A stretch of 64,000 bases of DNA from Flabesymbios commensalis. Its lineage: Eukaryota > Annelida > Polychaeta > Terebellida > Flabelligeridae. The notes beneath the pieces are model-generated. The model was given only the letters and a program-made list of their open reading frames with translations, was not told the DNA's origin and made no database searches. The position numbers and the translations under genes are program-made. Of the stretch, positions 1 through 11,161 are shown one piece after another (position 1 is the first letter of the stretch; the number at the start of each line of letters is the position of its first letter). The stretch lies in assembly GCA_964017125.1 (NCBI GenBank), contig OZ024914.1, forward strand, positions 31,747,137 to 31,811,136. Direction: 5' to 3'.

Positions 1-480
1 GGCGGCCATCTTGGATTTTTTACCCACAATGCAACGTCGAAAATTCTTTCGGACAATGCCACTGTGTCGGGCATACTTTAAAACCCTATAATAGACACCA
101 AAAACATGAATCTGCCTCTATTGTGTTGAATAATATATCAATCTATTGTTTGACCTTGGGCAGATGGTGGCCATCTTGGATTTTACCCACAATGCAATGT
201 CGAAAGTCATTTTTGACCACACCACTAGATCGGGAATACCCGAAAACCCTATAGTAGACACAAAAATCATGAAACTGCTCCTATTCTGTCGAAAATTATG
301 TCAATTTAATGTTTGACCTTGGCCAAATGGCGGCCATCTTGGAAAATGGCCGATTTCCAAAATTTGCTGTAAATTGAATAAAAACACCTAGTAGAATATT
401 GATGCTGGAGGTATCCTCTACCCAAATCAACCGTCAAAATCTATGCCTAAAGAGATGTATACGGGACTTTATGGCAGGGC
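1..480. repeat. Tandem ~165-bp modules with GGCGGCCATCTTGGA word
   Basis: Three degenerate modules begin near 1, 167 and 328. Each opens with GGCGGCCATCTTGGA or a close variant. The first two continue with a shared stretch (TTACCCACAATGCAA, a CGAAA block, then AACCCTATA.TAGACACCAAAA) and a TTTGACCTTGG segment. The same opening word recurs in the foldback arms at 25.8-30.9 kb and near 48.36 and 52.59 kb. No coding potential is visible. The array may continue upstream of the window. Confidence 0.75.
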
Positions 481-703
481 CTGGACTATAAAGTAATACA
501 ACGTCGTACAACGTTGGGTCAGCATTGGGACAACTATGTACCCCGCAGTATAGTATTCAAAGAGCAACTGTATAGCACACTTGAATCACAAGTTAACATT
601 AAAGAAAGGGGGATAATGAAATTGAATTTACATTTGATTGTAATATAAGTATAGATATGTTTGACACGTTGGTGGTTAAATACAGTCACAGTTATTTAGT
701 CAG

Positions 704-3700
704 AAATCAGTGGAGGACGAAGTGGAAACTCACCCAGATAAGGAGCACAGTCATTCACTCAATCTGGTGGACGTACTCAAGGTGGATGTCTTGAGAAAAC
801 ACTGTGTGATCATTAACCTCTTAAAGTAAGTATCGTAGCACAGACACCAAGTGTATATGTACAGACGAAAATATTATAGATAGGGTGACCTTTTTGAGTC
901 GTAATGGAGAAATGTTATGTTGAAAAGAAAATGATAAAATATTTGGGCCAAGTACGGTATTCTACCCCTTAATTTAAACAACAACTGAATGACAGTAGAA
1001 TACCATACATAGTCCGAAGATATTAGGTACAAGTATAATCTGATAATTATAATATATACGTTATTGCTTGTTTAATTTGTAGTAGCATATTATCCCCTAG
1101 CTGTCAAGGTGTCACTTGGTTGAGTGGCACATACGATATGTCGTTCGCTAGTGGACGATATCTGATAATCGTAGCAAAACCAGCATTAATTATGTTAATT
1201 ATAGTAACATATATTTCACATAAATTGATATGTGTGAATAACTGTTAAATTTAATGTTTTGTACTAATTCGCATTTATTTCAGTTTTACCGATTGTGTGG
1301 TTTATTTTGGGATCGCTTTGTCCACGCCAACATTGGCTGGCAACAAATACATCAACTATTTGGTGGGAAGTCTATTGGAAATACCAGCATTAGGACTGTT
1401 GTTATGGGCATGTAACAAGTGAGTACGAAAATATGAAAAAAAGCCTAGACAAACGATTAAGAAAACAATAACAAATGTAATAGCATAAATGTTTATTCAC
1501 CACAAATGTCATCTAACATAATAATCAATATGCGCAGATGCGGCACTGATTTCATTTTCAATCTTAATCGTATAGGATAAAGATATATAAATATCGTTGC
1601 AATAGGCATGTTTTTGTGTTTAAGGTGGGGTCGTTGCTCACAAGTATAGGCCTGCAAATAGCTCATATCATCTCTGCTGTATATCTGGCTATAATGAATG
1701 CATGTTTTTTTTATTTTTAAGGTGGAGTCGTCGTTTACCAGTATGTATAGCTCACATCATCGCTGCTGTATCCCTGGCTATGCTCACTATATCCTCTTTT
1801 TTCATTCGTAAGTTTCCATTTCATATGCCGGTACACCTTATTCACCCTTATTCTCCCAAGTTAATTTATTTAAATTTTCAACCACTTGAAGTTGTGTCTC
1901 GCTACCGCGACCCACAACTTCAAGTGGCTGAAAATTACTCATATTTGTTTAATTTGAGCACAAATATTTGCAAATTATCATGTTTAGACACACATTTCAT
2001 TCCTAGTAACGGTGATTTGGTCGACTAATAAAACAGATTAAAACTGACAATAGTCGTGACCAGCAGGATAATAAGGGTTAAAGTGCTCATAACGTTTACA
2101 GCCGTTTTCAGTCTTTTTATTGGAAAAAAATGAAGTGTTCAATTTGCACAATTCGCATATAATTTACTCAAATTAAACATTTCAATTTAACATTTAAAAT
2201 TTTACACGTTTTAAATTGGAACTTCAATCGGGTTAAAATTAAAATTTGATAATTTCAAGGGCTTTATGGGTTAACCCTTAAAGCTATATATTTACAGAAT
2301 ATTTTTGGACTCATTATTACATCGGGGTCTATGATATCGTTGGGGGCTATATAAGGTTTACACCTAAAAAATAGCCAAACCTGAATATTGAATTTCGCTT
2401 TCGTTCTACCTGCTAGTCTAGCAGACTGATTCCGAAAAAGGATTGATCTGAATTTTGCCTTTAATTTTGGGTTTTTTTATGTATATACTTCAGAACAACA
2501 CCATCCACTATTAAATTTTTAATGTTATTTTTTTAAGCATATCAGCAACATTTGCAATAAATGTATCTGTTTTGTACAATGCCCTGCAAATACATAAAAA
2601 AATCACTAGAAATATCAGCAAAAAACATCGATCATTGTCAATTCAGTCAGCCAGGAAAATTGCCATCTTTATGAGTGAGCTCACACAAAATACATTATTC
2701 ATGCTATTGCATGAAATATAGGCATAGAAACAATTTTAGACCTTTATCTAGAGCACCCATCCATTCCCCGACATTATGATATATATATATATATAGAGTA
2801 GTAACATAAAATTACGCATAAATACACAATGACACGGAACACCTACCTTTAATCCATCCAGTAATTGTAACACTGCCATTCACTGTGTGAATTCCCACCT
2901 GACTGTGAATCAAATTAACATAATAGATATCATGCCATAATATATCACAACGAAAACATAGGACATCCTCATTTATAATACATGTATGTATAATTTGACA
3001 CTTTGGGAGTTGATGGTTGTTATAAATCCACTCATTCATGCATAATTTATGAACTATGTCTCATTCGAGATCTGTTTTCTACAAATGACATTTTGTGCAA
3101 AAAAACGGTTAAAACTGAATAATTTGTAATACTGACTTTAACAGTTTAAATGAACAGTGATGAAGTAAAAATAAGCCTTTTTATTTATTGTATTTAGCTG
3201 AAGGTCTTCTAAAGACAGTGCTGACTGCAACGTGTGCTGTAATCGCTAGAGGGAGTATATGTTGTTGCTATCCAGCCATCATCCTGTTCACGTCAGAAAT
3301 ATTCCCCACATCTCTCAGGTGAAAAACGTAAACACTTAATCAAGCTGGTCTAATGTTGTACCAACGTTGCATACATTAACCCTCAAAATCCTAATATATA
3401 TTTGTATAAACCATGGAGACTAAAGGGTTTCTTTTAATTTGAAATCATCATAAATGTCTTAGTAAGCTCCTTCCGCTTCATTTGAATACCTCTGTTATGG
3501 GTCCACGGTCATTAGAAATATTTCAATTCTTTCAGTGCGGGAACAGTCGTTATACGTCAGGATCTGACGTCTACATCAGTGAAAGCAGACTTCAAATTCT
3601 GAGGTCTAAAGACGGTCCCCGCGCTGAAAGGGTTAGAACAACCCGGATTAGTGTATCACGGTGGACATATTCAAGTTAATATCAAATAAAAAAACATACA

Positions 3701-5138
3701 TGTTATATTGGTTGTTCACTGGTCATTGCATCAGTCGTGTGTCGATTGTAATTATATTTAAATTCAACCATTTTGCCATGAACACAAAATTAATTACGCA
3801 CATGGTATAGTGCCCTTCTCAAATGATAAACACAATCATCATTTCGTCGCCTCGGAGCTAAAGGATCCTATCTGCCACTCTGACGAGTGTCAGATAGGAT
3901 CCTTTAGCTCCGAGGCGACGATTTGTTCTTATTTGGTTCCACCCGTAAATGTTCCCGCAGATTAGCCTACTTTATTTTTTTTCCGGGTTTTGATGTGTTG
4001 AATATTGAAATATATTTTGTTTTTCACAGGGTGGCTACAGCTGGTATGACTAACGTGACATCAGGGCTGGGCGGATGTCTGTCTCCTCTCGCAGCCTACA
4101 TAGTAAGTCTCCACTCCTCTCGCAGCCTACATAGTAAGTCTCCTCTCGCAGCCTACATAGTAAGTCTCCACTCCTCTCGCAGCCTACATAGTAAGTCTCC
4201 TCTCCTCTCGCAGCCTACATAGTAAATCTCCACTCCTCTCGCAGCCTACATAGTAAGTCTCCACTCCTCTCGCAGCCTACATAGTAAGTCTCCAGTACTG
4301 TCAGACTAACATGAACTCAGGGTTGGGCATGTCTGTCCCCCTCGCAGCCTACATAGTAAGTCTCCAGTACTGTCAGACTAACATGACATCAGGGCTGGGC
4401 ATGTCTGTCCCCCCCCCTACCCCCCCCCCCCCTCGCAGCCTACATAGTAAGTCTCCAGTACTGTCAGACTGACATGATATCAGGGCTCCCCCCCCCCCTC
4501 GCAGCCTACATAGTAAGTCCCCAGTACTGACAGACTAACATGACATCAGGGCTGGGCATGTCCGCCCCTCATATCTGAAACATGGGAATAGACACCAAAA
4601 TCGTGACTATAACTTAAAATAAGCCCGAGTCGTATGTCGTGTGTAAAATGACAAACAAAATCTGGCAAAATCCAAAATGGCCAGCAAATGGGAAACAAAG
4701 AAGCTGGCTAAATCCTATCGATTTGATAAATATCTAGTTTTTTTCTAGTTAGATATAGTTGTATTGCATTGTATTGGTTGTTTCTGCAAAATAAATGTGT
4801 TAAACACATTTTTTTGTATTTTACAGGCCAAGTCGAAGCTGTGGGTACCTATGCTTCTTTTCAGCGGGATGTGCTTTTTGACAGGTTTTCTTACGCTTTT
4901 GCTACCCGAAACTGCGGGCAAACCCCTTCCCAATACCATAGCTGATGTCAGAAATCTTTATATTGCAACTACAAAGAATGATACAGCATCAGAAGAAAGT
5001 ACTGTCATGGGTACAAACCAAAATACCCGAGGTAATTTGGTAAATTCAAATGTTGTTCAAGACAAAACTCACACTAGCGACGGTAATCTGGCAGATGCGA
5101 GATTTTCTATGCTACATGACTTAGATATTGTGACATGA
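704..5138 (+). CDS. SLC22-family organic cation/carnitine transporter, C-terminal part (six exons)
   Basis: Exons read 704-825, 1284-1418, 1722-1807, 3198-3318, 4030-4102 and 4827-5138, ending at a TGA. All introns are GT-AG and the phases agree across every junction. The product is the second half of a major-facilitator transporter that would move organic cations, carnitine or similar solutes across the plasma membrane. The first exon gives the cytoplasmic loop before TM7 (VDVLRKHCVIINL). Later exons give TM7-TM8 (FTDCVVYFGIAL, GNKYINYLVGSLLEIPA), TM10 with the family's EIFPTSLR motif, TM11 (SGLGGCLSPLAAYI), TM12, and the diagnostic tail PETAGKPLPNTIADV, followed by a polar cytoplasmic tail of about 75 residues. 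TM1-6 must lie upstream of the window. Substrate and orthology within SLC22 cannot be decided from this part. Two exon boundaries carry local duplications, described separately. Confidence 0.93.
1608..1700 (+). pseudogene. Decayed tandem duplicate of the third visible SLC22 exon
   Basis: This segment lies about 97 bp upstream of the real exon at 1722-1807 and matches it through the acceptor and most of the exon: TTTAAGGTGG, CGT, CACAAGTAT, ATAGCTCA.ATCAT, CTGCTGTAT, CTGGCTAT. A stop appears early in the homologous frame and there is no donor at the matching end. It is best read as a dead tandem exon copy rather than a mutually exclusive exon. Confidence 0.7.
1870..2082. mobile_element. Hairpin MITE, AAGTTGTG family
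   Basis: This non-coding element lies in an intron of the transporter. It opens with a stem-loop (1882-1927) whose arms are CCACTTGAAGTTGTG and CACAACTTCAAGTGG, and it ends in AATAAGGGTTAA. A second copy lies at 62685-62909 with the same order: stem-loop, GAAAATTA.TCATAT, ATTTGCAAAT, GATTTGGTCGACT-like block, then AAAAC.GACAAT.GTCGTGA. A piece of the same family is fused into the element at 41130-41527. The right end fits the CCCTT/TTAA end type of the other MITEs here. The left end is not resolved. Confidence 0.65.
2827..2891 (-). other. Weak candidate exon inside an SLC22 intron, opposite strand
   Basis: On the minus strand a tract TTTGATTCACAG is followed by about 65 bp open in one frame (QVGIHTVNGSVTITGWIK) and then GTAGGTG. 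Acceptor and donor are both good by eye. No family is recognised and no partner exon was found, so chance is the default reading. Confidence 0.15.
3376..3636 (+). mobile_element. TTAA hairpin MITE, AGCGCTG family, copy 1
   Basis: The element starts TTAACCCTCAAAATCC and ends CCCCGCGCTGAAAGGGTTAG. The body shares AATTTGAAATCATCA.AAATGTCT, CGCTTCATTTGAATA and TATGGGTC with copies at 55098-55309 and 56115-56367 (same strand) and at 43913-44117 (opposite strand). The 3' half carries a degenerate stem-loop around GTCAGGATCTGACGTC. CCCTT ends next to TTAA are typical of piggyBac-group elements, and no transposase is present. Confidence 0.75.
3845..3920. repeat. Perfect 30-bp-stem palindrome in SLC22 intron
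   Basis: Arms 3845-3874 and 3891-3920 are exact reverse complements (starting CGTCGCCTCGGAGCTAAAGG). The 16-bp middle can pair further as CACTC/GAGTG around a TGAC loop. ATTT flanks both sides, a possible 4-bp target duplication. In RNA this would make a long stable hairpin in an intron. It is probably a tiny foldback/MITE. Confidence 0.9.
4081..4535 (+). repeat. Minisatellite made of exon 3' end plus splice donor (10 copies)
   Basis: The end of the coding exon 4030-4102 with its donor (CTCGCAGCCTACATA|GTAAGT) recurs at 4091, 4122, 4148, 4179, 4210, 4241, 4272, 4344, 4435 and 4501. Nine of the ten keep GTAAGT; the copy at 4210 has GTAAAT. The early spacings are 31 or 26 bp. The last ones are 66-91 bp and also copy more of the exon (ACTAACATGACATCAGGGCTGGGC) with C-runs. 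The array therefore grew out of an exon-intron boundary. Confidence 0.93.
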
Positions 5139-5362
5139 AAGTAGCAGAATATGATTATTGGTTTGCAGTGCATATCCTATCAGCGAGACATACTGCAATC
5201 ATGTTAATGAAATACGTGGCAACTTCTAAAGTGGTCGCCACTGATCGCATGGTATGTAGAGTAGGCCTACGAAATATGGATATAAATAATATATATGTAC
5301 CTGCGTATATCATGTATATAGCAGACTGATACATGTATAGGCTACTATTCAACGTAATGTTT

Positions 5363-5368
5363 AATAAA
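5363..5368 (+). promoter_or_regulatory. Candidate poly(A) signal of the SLC22 gene
   Basis: AATAAA lies 225 bp after the TGA of the transporter, the first such hexamer downstream. The position is reasonable for a short 3' UTR. The cleavage site is not visible. Confidence 0.5.
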
Positions 5369-5369
5369 G

Positions 5370-6488
5370 AAGGAAATCATGTCGGAAGTCATCGCACCTG
5401 CTGGTTATACATTTAACATACCTGAAACTAATTTGCTACATCTAAAGTATGACATGAATTAAGTAATTATGTAATGTACAAAGCGTTATTCTACTCGGAA
5501 AAAAAATTCGACTTTGAATGTCTGTTTTGTCAGTATTCCAGCTAAAGGGCCATTCATTTGTCATAAACTTTATATTGTAAATATGGCATGTGGTGTATTT
5601 TTCACATTCATCCACATAAGCTCCGTAACTTGTCAAATATTTACCAGTTCATGGATATTATCATTATAAATATGTGACCAGGCATATGAAGGTACATCCA
5701 GGCATCATTGTTAAAAAAATTATCACGTCATGCACATTTCAATTTTAATGATTACATTACAGAAAATATATAATATATATTTCTTTAGTTATTTTTAGTA
5801 CTTTAGATTTTAAGAGATGTTCAGCTCACCTAATGGAAGGAATAACGATTTTCAGTCTACTAAACAAAAGAGGTACAGATACCAGATATACTAAAAAGAT
5901 CATTTTTGTAAGTTTGACCCTCACTGTCCTTTTTGTATGACAAACCATGTGAAGTGGTCATCAGGAAATATAACAATGTCGAAAAGAAAATGCCTTTGTT
6001 GTACTTGTAGTTTTTACTTCTAGAAACATGAGCAAGAAACAATTTTTAACCGCTGGAAAATTATCAGTATCAGCCAGTTTTGATAAACAAGAATAATGCT
6101 CAGTAAACACGGTAAATAAATAAAAATAACCAGCTAACCAGATTTTTTTCAATGTAACTATTTAACGAAAACATGATTATTTGTAAACTAGATGACCAAG
6201 CCTCTAATATTACCTACATAACGAGACCAAATGTGATACAAACGGACCAGCTACTTCAAAATTAAAAGGCTAATGGATTTTACCATAAAATCAATAACTC
6301 TCATAAAATCAAGAAGATATGTACACCATGACATTATTACAGGAGCTGACTTAAATAGACAGTAATTATTAGGCAAACACATAACAAATGAACACATTAG
6401 CCAGATACCTGGTGTGTTGATCTTCACATCAGTATCGTGTTTACCAAGATATTATTGGTAGGTACAATGTGTGTAGAAAAGAACCGAG
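5370..6488. other. Intergenic, nothing recognised
   Basis: This AT-rich spacer separates the transporter from the GPCR. Only short open frames without family resemblance are seen. It should contain the GPCR promoter and possibly a 5' untranslated exon, but no core element can be picked with confidence. Confidence 0.5.
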
Positions 6489-7637
6489 ATGAATGTCATG
6501 CATGTACAAACATTAATTATACCACAGCAACATGTTGTACCGATATGGTGTTATCCCATATGCGTATTGAAAATATTTGTGTTCTCAACAATAACTGGAA
6601 GGAAGAAACATTATGAAAATAACCAAAATAAAAGTAACGATTTAAATATGGAGATAATAAGCACTATCTCTGCTTCAAATTCTACTATCTACATCAGTGA
6701 GGCAGATTATGGCTCGGGAGTACTGTTGATGTCTATAGCCGCAGCTGTGATTATAACAGTCCTCATGGTGGTCATTTGTCTGGGAAATGTACTCGTCATA
6801 ATGGCTTTTGCCAGAAACCGTAGTCTACGATCTGGTAATAATTATTTTATTCTTCAATTGGCCATAGCTGACTTGCTGGTAGGCTTGTCCATGCCTGTAC
6901 AGTTGTTATCGTGGGTATATCCTGATAGTATGGCATGGCCACATTTATGTATAATGAGGTATAGTATCTCATTCCTGAGTATGGCAGCCTCTATCTTTGC
7001 TCTACTCTCTCTCACCATAGATCGGGCTATCGCACTGTCATGGCCGCTCACTTACTCCTCGAGACTCACTAGGAGACGTGTTATCCTTGGTGCCATGTTC
7101 ATATGGTGTCCTGCTGGACTAGGAGGGATGCTTGTTCAACTTTATCATCAGCCTGTACCTGGCAACTGGTATGAAGATCCGTACAACGAATGCGAAATGT
7201 TGAAGGTGATAAGACCAGTTGTTTTGATCCACATGGTTTCCAATATTTTCTATGCAGTTACATTCATAAACGTTGTCATTTATACACGAATTCTTCGCCT
7301 TGCCTGGAAACATTCGCGGGTAATGGCTGACCAGCGAAAATCGCAAGGACACAACCAGAAAAAAGTGGAGTTTAAAGCTGCTCGTACAGCTGCTGTGGTG
7401 TTAGGTACTTTCTACTTCTGTTGGTTGCCCCTTATAATGACAACGGTAGTTCAGTATTACCTCCGCTTGGAAGGAAACACTAGTTTGATGACTTTCAGAA
7501 CATTTGCTTCATTCCTGGCCATATTAAACTCGGGTATGAATCCTATCATATATACGTTTAGGATGGCAGAAATGAAAGAGGAATTTCGAAAAATACTTCG
7601 TGTTACATCGTCAACTGTCTCTCCTTTTGCGACTTGA
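6489..7637 (+). CDS. Rhodopsin-class (class A) GPCR, intronless, orphan
   Basis: A 382-residue seven-helix receptor in one exon. Landmarks are N100 (GN in TM1), LAIAD with D128 (TM2), C154 before TM3, DRA at 178-180 in place of DRY, W206 (TM4), C235 in loop 2 pairing with C154, Y265 (TM5), FYFCWLP ending at 314 (TM6) and NPIIY 351-355 (TM7), then a helix-8 segment. The aminergic Asp of TM3 is absent (Ser161 at that place) and the usual TM5 proline is missing. A monoamine ligand is therefore unlikely, and the ligand is unknown. M54 (codon at 6648) is probably the true start: it has A at -3 and G at +4, and is followed by an N-glycosylation site (NST, 64-66). The 53 residues before it look like untranslated sequence. 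It may signal through G proteins at the cell surface. Confidence 0.9.
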   Translation: MNVMHVQTLIIPQQHVVPIWCYPICVLKIFVFSTITGRKKHYENNQNKSNDLNMEIISTISASNSTIYISEADYGSGVLLMSIAAAVIITVLMVVICLGNVLVIMAFARNRSLRSGNNYFILQLAIADLLVGLSMPVQLLSWVYPDSMAWPHLCIMRYSISFLSMAASIFALLSLTIDRAIALSWPLTYSSRLTRRRVILGAMFIWCPAGLGGMLVQLYHQPVPGNWYEDPYNECEMLKVIRPVVLIHMVSNIFYAVTFINVVIYTRILRLAWKHSRVMADQRKSQGHNQKKVEFKAARTAAVVLGTFYFCWLPLIMTTVVQYYLRLEGNTSLMTFRTFASFLAILNSGMNPIIYTFRMAEMKEEFRKILRVTSSTVSPFAT

Positions 7638-7682
7638 CTTACAGCAATTCAATGCGTGTAACCCTTGATTTCAGTACAACAT

Positions 7683-10600
7683 AGAGTACGGTATTGCCAC
7701 AAATATGGCTGACAACAACGGGATATCGTTTCTGTATCGTTAGAGCTCGAGACTATTGTAACTTCGGAGATGATCCGGGAAACATATTTCTTCTGAGTGG
7801 GGGTATCCTGGTGGGATCGTCCAATCAGGAGAGGGGTAATAAACCTATATATATGTGCTGGATCCCGGAGTGCAGCTGTTCTTGTTTCTCTCGCTTAGCT
7901 CGAGTCGAGTTCAATAGTTTACTATACCAATATTCTTTGACTATACTGATAAAGCATTGCTGTGAGACTTGCTGCTGGTACACCATGTGCTTCTCCTTTT
8001 ACGGAAAGTATTGACGCTATCCCCGGCTGTAGTGGGGGAGTAGCTATGCCAGAGCCTAAGAAGAGGAAGAATGGTAGTACCAGTACAAAGGGGAAGGCTA
8101 AGAAAGTTAAGGAAGTTCCAGCTTTCGCTAGTCAGCCTCCTCTTGATCTACAGCCATTATTTCTGCTTTGAGCACTGGGCCAGTTTTGAACATTCTGACT
8201 GATGCTGTTTTATCAAGCAGCAGTGATTTACCCCAAGGCAACGCCACACAGGGCTTGCCAGAGGGAGAACAACCTATGTGTAGTAGGCCTAGTCCACGTG
8301 TTGGACATCCCGTCCTGGGTGACGAGGAAGAGGACGGCCCTGTACAGGCTGTACACAGGCATACAGTCATAGCTGTGCCTGAACCGGGATCACGACCTCC
8401 AGTGTTGAGCATGACACCCCGTGATCCCGCCAGCCGGATGTTGCCAGCAGAGGATACAGGCGAGATTGACAGTGGGGACGAGGATACTGATAGCGACCCC
8501 TTTGATAACATCCCGGCCCTAAAGGGTTTCCAGCTCCCAGCCGTGAGATCGGCCTTCAGCCGGCAGACAGGTGGTCAACAACCCTCCTCAGCCACACAGG
8601 AGCTATGTAGGCAGATTGTGGTCAGGGAAGCTTTGGCCGTAGACGCGCTGACATCACACAAGCTGGCCTTGTTGAAAGCTGACCTGACCATGAAGACATA
8701 TACATCGCAAACTGAGGCGGTGATGTTCAACGCCCCGATTCGCAATAATGAGCTGCCAGCGGATCATAAAGATGTGGAAAGGGCAAGCGCCAGAGAGCTT
8801 TGTGTGCTATGGGACATGCTGTCTGCTCAACCATGGATAGTTTGGACATGTTCATTAGAGTGGCAACACAAGCCCTGGAGAGTAAGGATATGTCTAGCCT
8901 TAAGTCAGCCTTAGACAAGCTGAGGGGAATGATGTTAAACCCCTTGGCCACGCACTGCGTATGATAGCAGCTGAGTACCAAGGCTTGCTGCATGAAAGAC
9001 GACAGTTGTGCCCGCAGTCGCTAAAAGGTCAGGAGGCCAGGAGAGCCTTAGAGCAACACGCTCCTTCTGATACCCACCTGTTTGCAGGTGACCTGCTCCC
9101 TGTGCTACAAGCAGAGGAGTTAAGAAGTAAAATGGCTAAAACAGTGTTTAACCGTCCACAACAGCCATTCTCTGGTGGCAGCAGGTTCAATCAGCCCTTT
9201 CAGACCTACAAGGATAGTAGAGAGTCCACAAGGGGTACATTCGATAGGAGACGTCGTGACTAGCGAAGCTTCACTAACTCGGATGCCCCACAAGGCCGCC
9301 AGAGCTACATCGCCGCTAACGGCCAGGGCTACAGCGCCGGCAATGGCCAGAGCTACAGTACCGGTGGTAACAAGAAAGCGGGAAGCTACGGCACCGGGGT
9401 CAGGCCTAAGCTAAGCAGTGGCAGGCTAAGGCTGAGAAGAAAGGCCGCTTCAATCAATGACTACTCAGTTCAGCCCCCTCCTCCTTCCCTGATCGGGGGC
9501 AGACTGACCCACTCCCCAGAGGTCTGGTCACGGCTTTCACACAGTGGCTCAAGCAGACTCGGGATACAAACTGGAATTTGCCAACAAGCCACCTATGACT
9601 CTACGCAGCCGTCAACTGGAGACAAGGGTGGCAAAGAGACAGCAACCCGCAGTTCAAAAAGAGGTCGGCCAGCTACTCAGCAAGGGGGCCATAGAGAGGG
9701 CGCCTTTGAATGCAGGCTTTTACAGTCGCATTTTTCTTGTGCCAAAGAAGAATGGTCAGAAACGTCCCATAATCAATTTAAAACCTCTAAATTGTTTCCT
9801 TAAAAATAGACAGTTCCGTCAAGCCACTATCAACAACGTGTGCAGCCCTTCGGGCTGTCAGCAAGCCCACGGATATTCACGTTGCTTCTAAGACCCTGCA
9901 ACATATTTGCAGAAGCAGGGGAATAAGAGTCATTTTCTATTTGGACGATCTTCTGATTCTGGGTCGTTCTCCATCAGAAGCCGCACGACACAGAGATTAT
10001 GTAGTGAATTGGCTACAGAATCTCGGCTTCACTCTAAATTGGCCCAAGTACAAACTGTCACCAGATCAGATATTCATGTATCTGGGTCTGATCTGGAATA
10101 CTCAAAGCCTGACTGTGTGTTTAACAGAGGAAAAACAGAGAGACATAAAACAGATGGCAAGCGAGCTGTTACAAGCCAAGTCCCTAACAGCCAGAAGGAG
10201 CATGCAATTCTTGGGAAAGATTGTCTTCGCCTCGATCGCTGTACATCTGGCAAGACTGCACAGACGGCAGTTACAGGCTGTCTTACTGAGGGAGTACAGG
10301 CACCCCCGCGACCTGTACAAGGTCATCAAGGTCAACGCCTCAGTGTATATAAGGCCTGGGTGTCTCAAAGCGGGATTTTTGGCTATGATATAAAAAATGC
10401 TCAATATGATTATTGAGAACATTAAAACCTAACATTAAATTGGTTTTGATAGAATAGAACATATTGTGGACTAGTCAATATGAAAGATGAGGCTATGCTC
10501 TTGCTATACAACCAGAAGCGGTATCAAAACCGTCGTCATAGAAACAGCACTGGGCCGCGGAGCAAGGCTGATCCTCTTACTCTGCAAACTACAGTTTTGT

Positions 10601-11161
10601 AAACGCGCTAATATTGAATCGATAGATATTTCCCATTTTTGAGTACTATACTAAGACCATCTTACCGCAGCTAACCCTTCATGCGCAACTTGACTGATTC
10701 TGTACTTTTAGTGCAATGGACGATTTTAGTGGCGAATCTTCGAAAATGTAGCCAATATCTGTGTTCAAGACCGAATATTGACACGATTACACAATTGCTA
10801 GATTCAAGTCAAGTCGAATGTTTTGAATATCCTACTTATTTTTTGTAAATATCTGTTGTGTCAATTTTAGCGCGTTTATAATATTTATGGCCATGTTTAG
10901 TCCCCAAAACGGTTGGCATGCAAATGGCGCGTGCACCGTTTTCAACTATTTGCATAATTTATTTCAGAACGGGCACTGCCACTGTTGCATGCTGGATTAA
11001 GTGGTTTATTACCCCTCTCCTGATTGGACGATCCCCCCAGGATACGCCCACTCAGAAGATTTATGATCCTGGATCATCTCCAGAGTTACAATAGTCTTGA
11101 GCTCTAACGATACAGAAACGATATCCCGTTGTTGTCAGCCATTTTGTGGCTACTGTACTCT
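7683..11161 (+). mobile_element. DIRS-like retroelement fossil with inverted terminal repeats
   Basis: Inverted terminal repeats of about 160 bp (7683-7846 and 11003-11161) share TGGCTGACAACAACGGGATA and the AATCAGGAGAGGGGTAATAA block. They differ at under a tenth of positions by eye, so the insertion is moderately young. Between them, in order, are a gag-like basic region (about 8046-9260) and a reverse-transcriptase region (about 9544-10400) with the DIRS-type FYSRIFLVPKKNG and YLDDLLILGRS motifs. No RNase H, methyltransferase or tyrosine-recombinase region is recognised, and the length (3.5 kb) is short for the family. It is broken, with several breaks, and is not expected to be active. 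It starts 45 bp after the GPCR stop codon. Confidence 0.85.
7838..7843 (+). promoter_or_regulatory. AATAAA within the DIRS terminal repeat, possible poly(A) signal for the GPCR
   Basis: This is an AATAAA about 200 bp after the GPCR stop, inside the left terminal repeat of the DIRS fossil. No AATAAA lies in the 45 bp of host sequence between stop and insertion. Its use by the host gene is inference. Confidence 0.3.

Noticed and set aside
4081-4535. Extra real exons of the transporter
   Set aside because: The repeats copy only the exon end and donor. Transporter homology is already continuous from 4102 to 4827 without them.
8128-8511. Minus-strand 127-residue frame
   Set aside because: It is antisense to the gag-like region of the DIRS fossil, with no independent signal.
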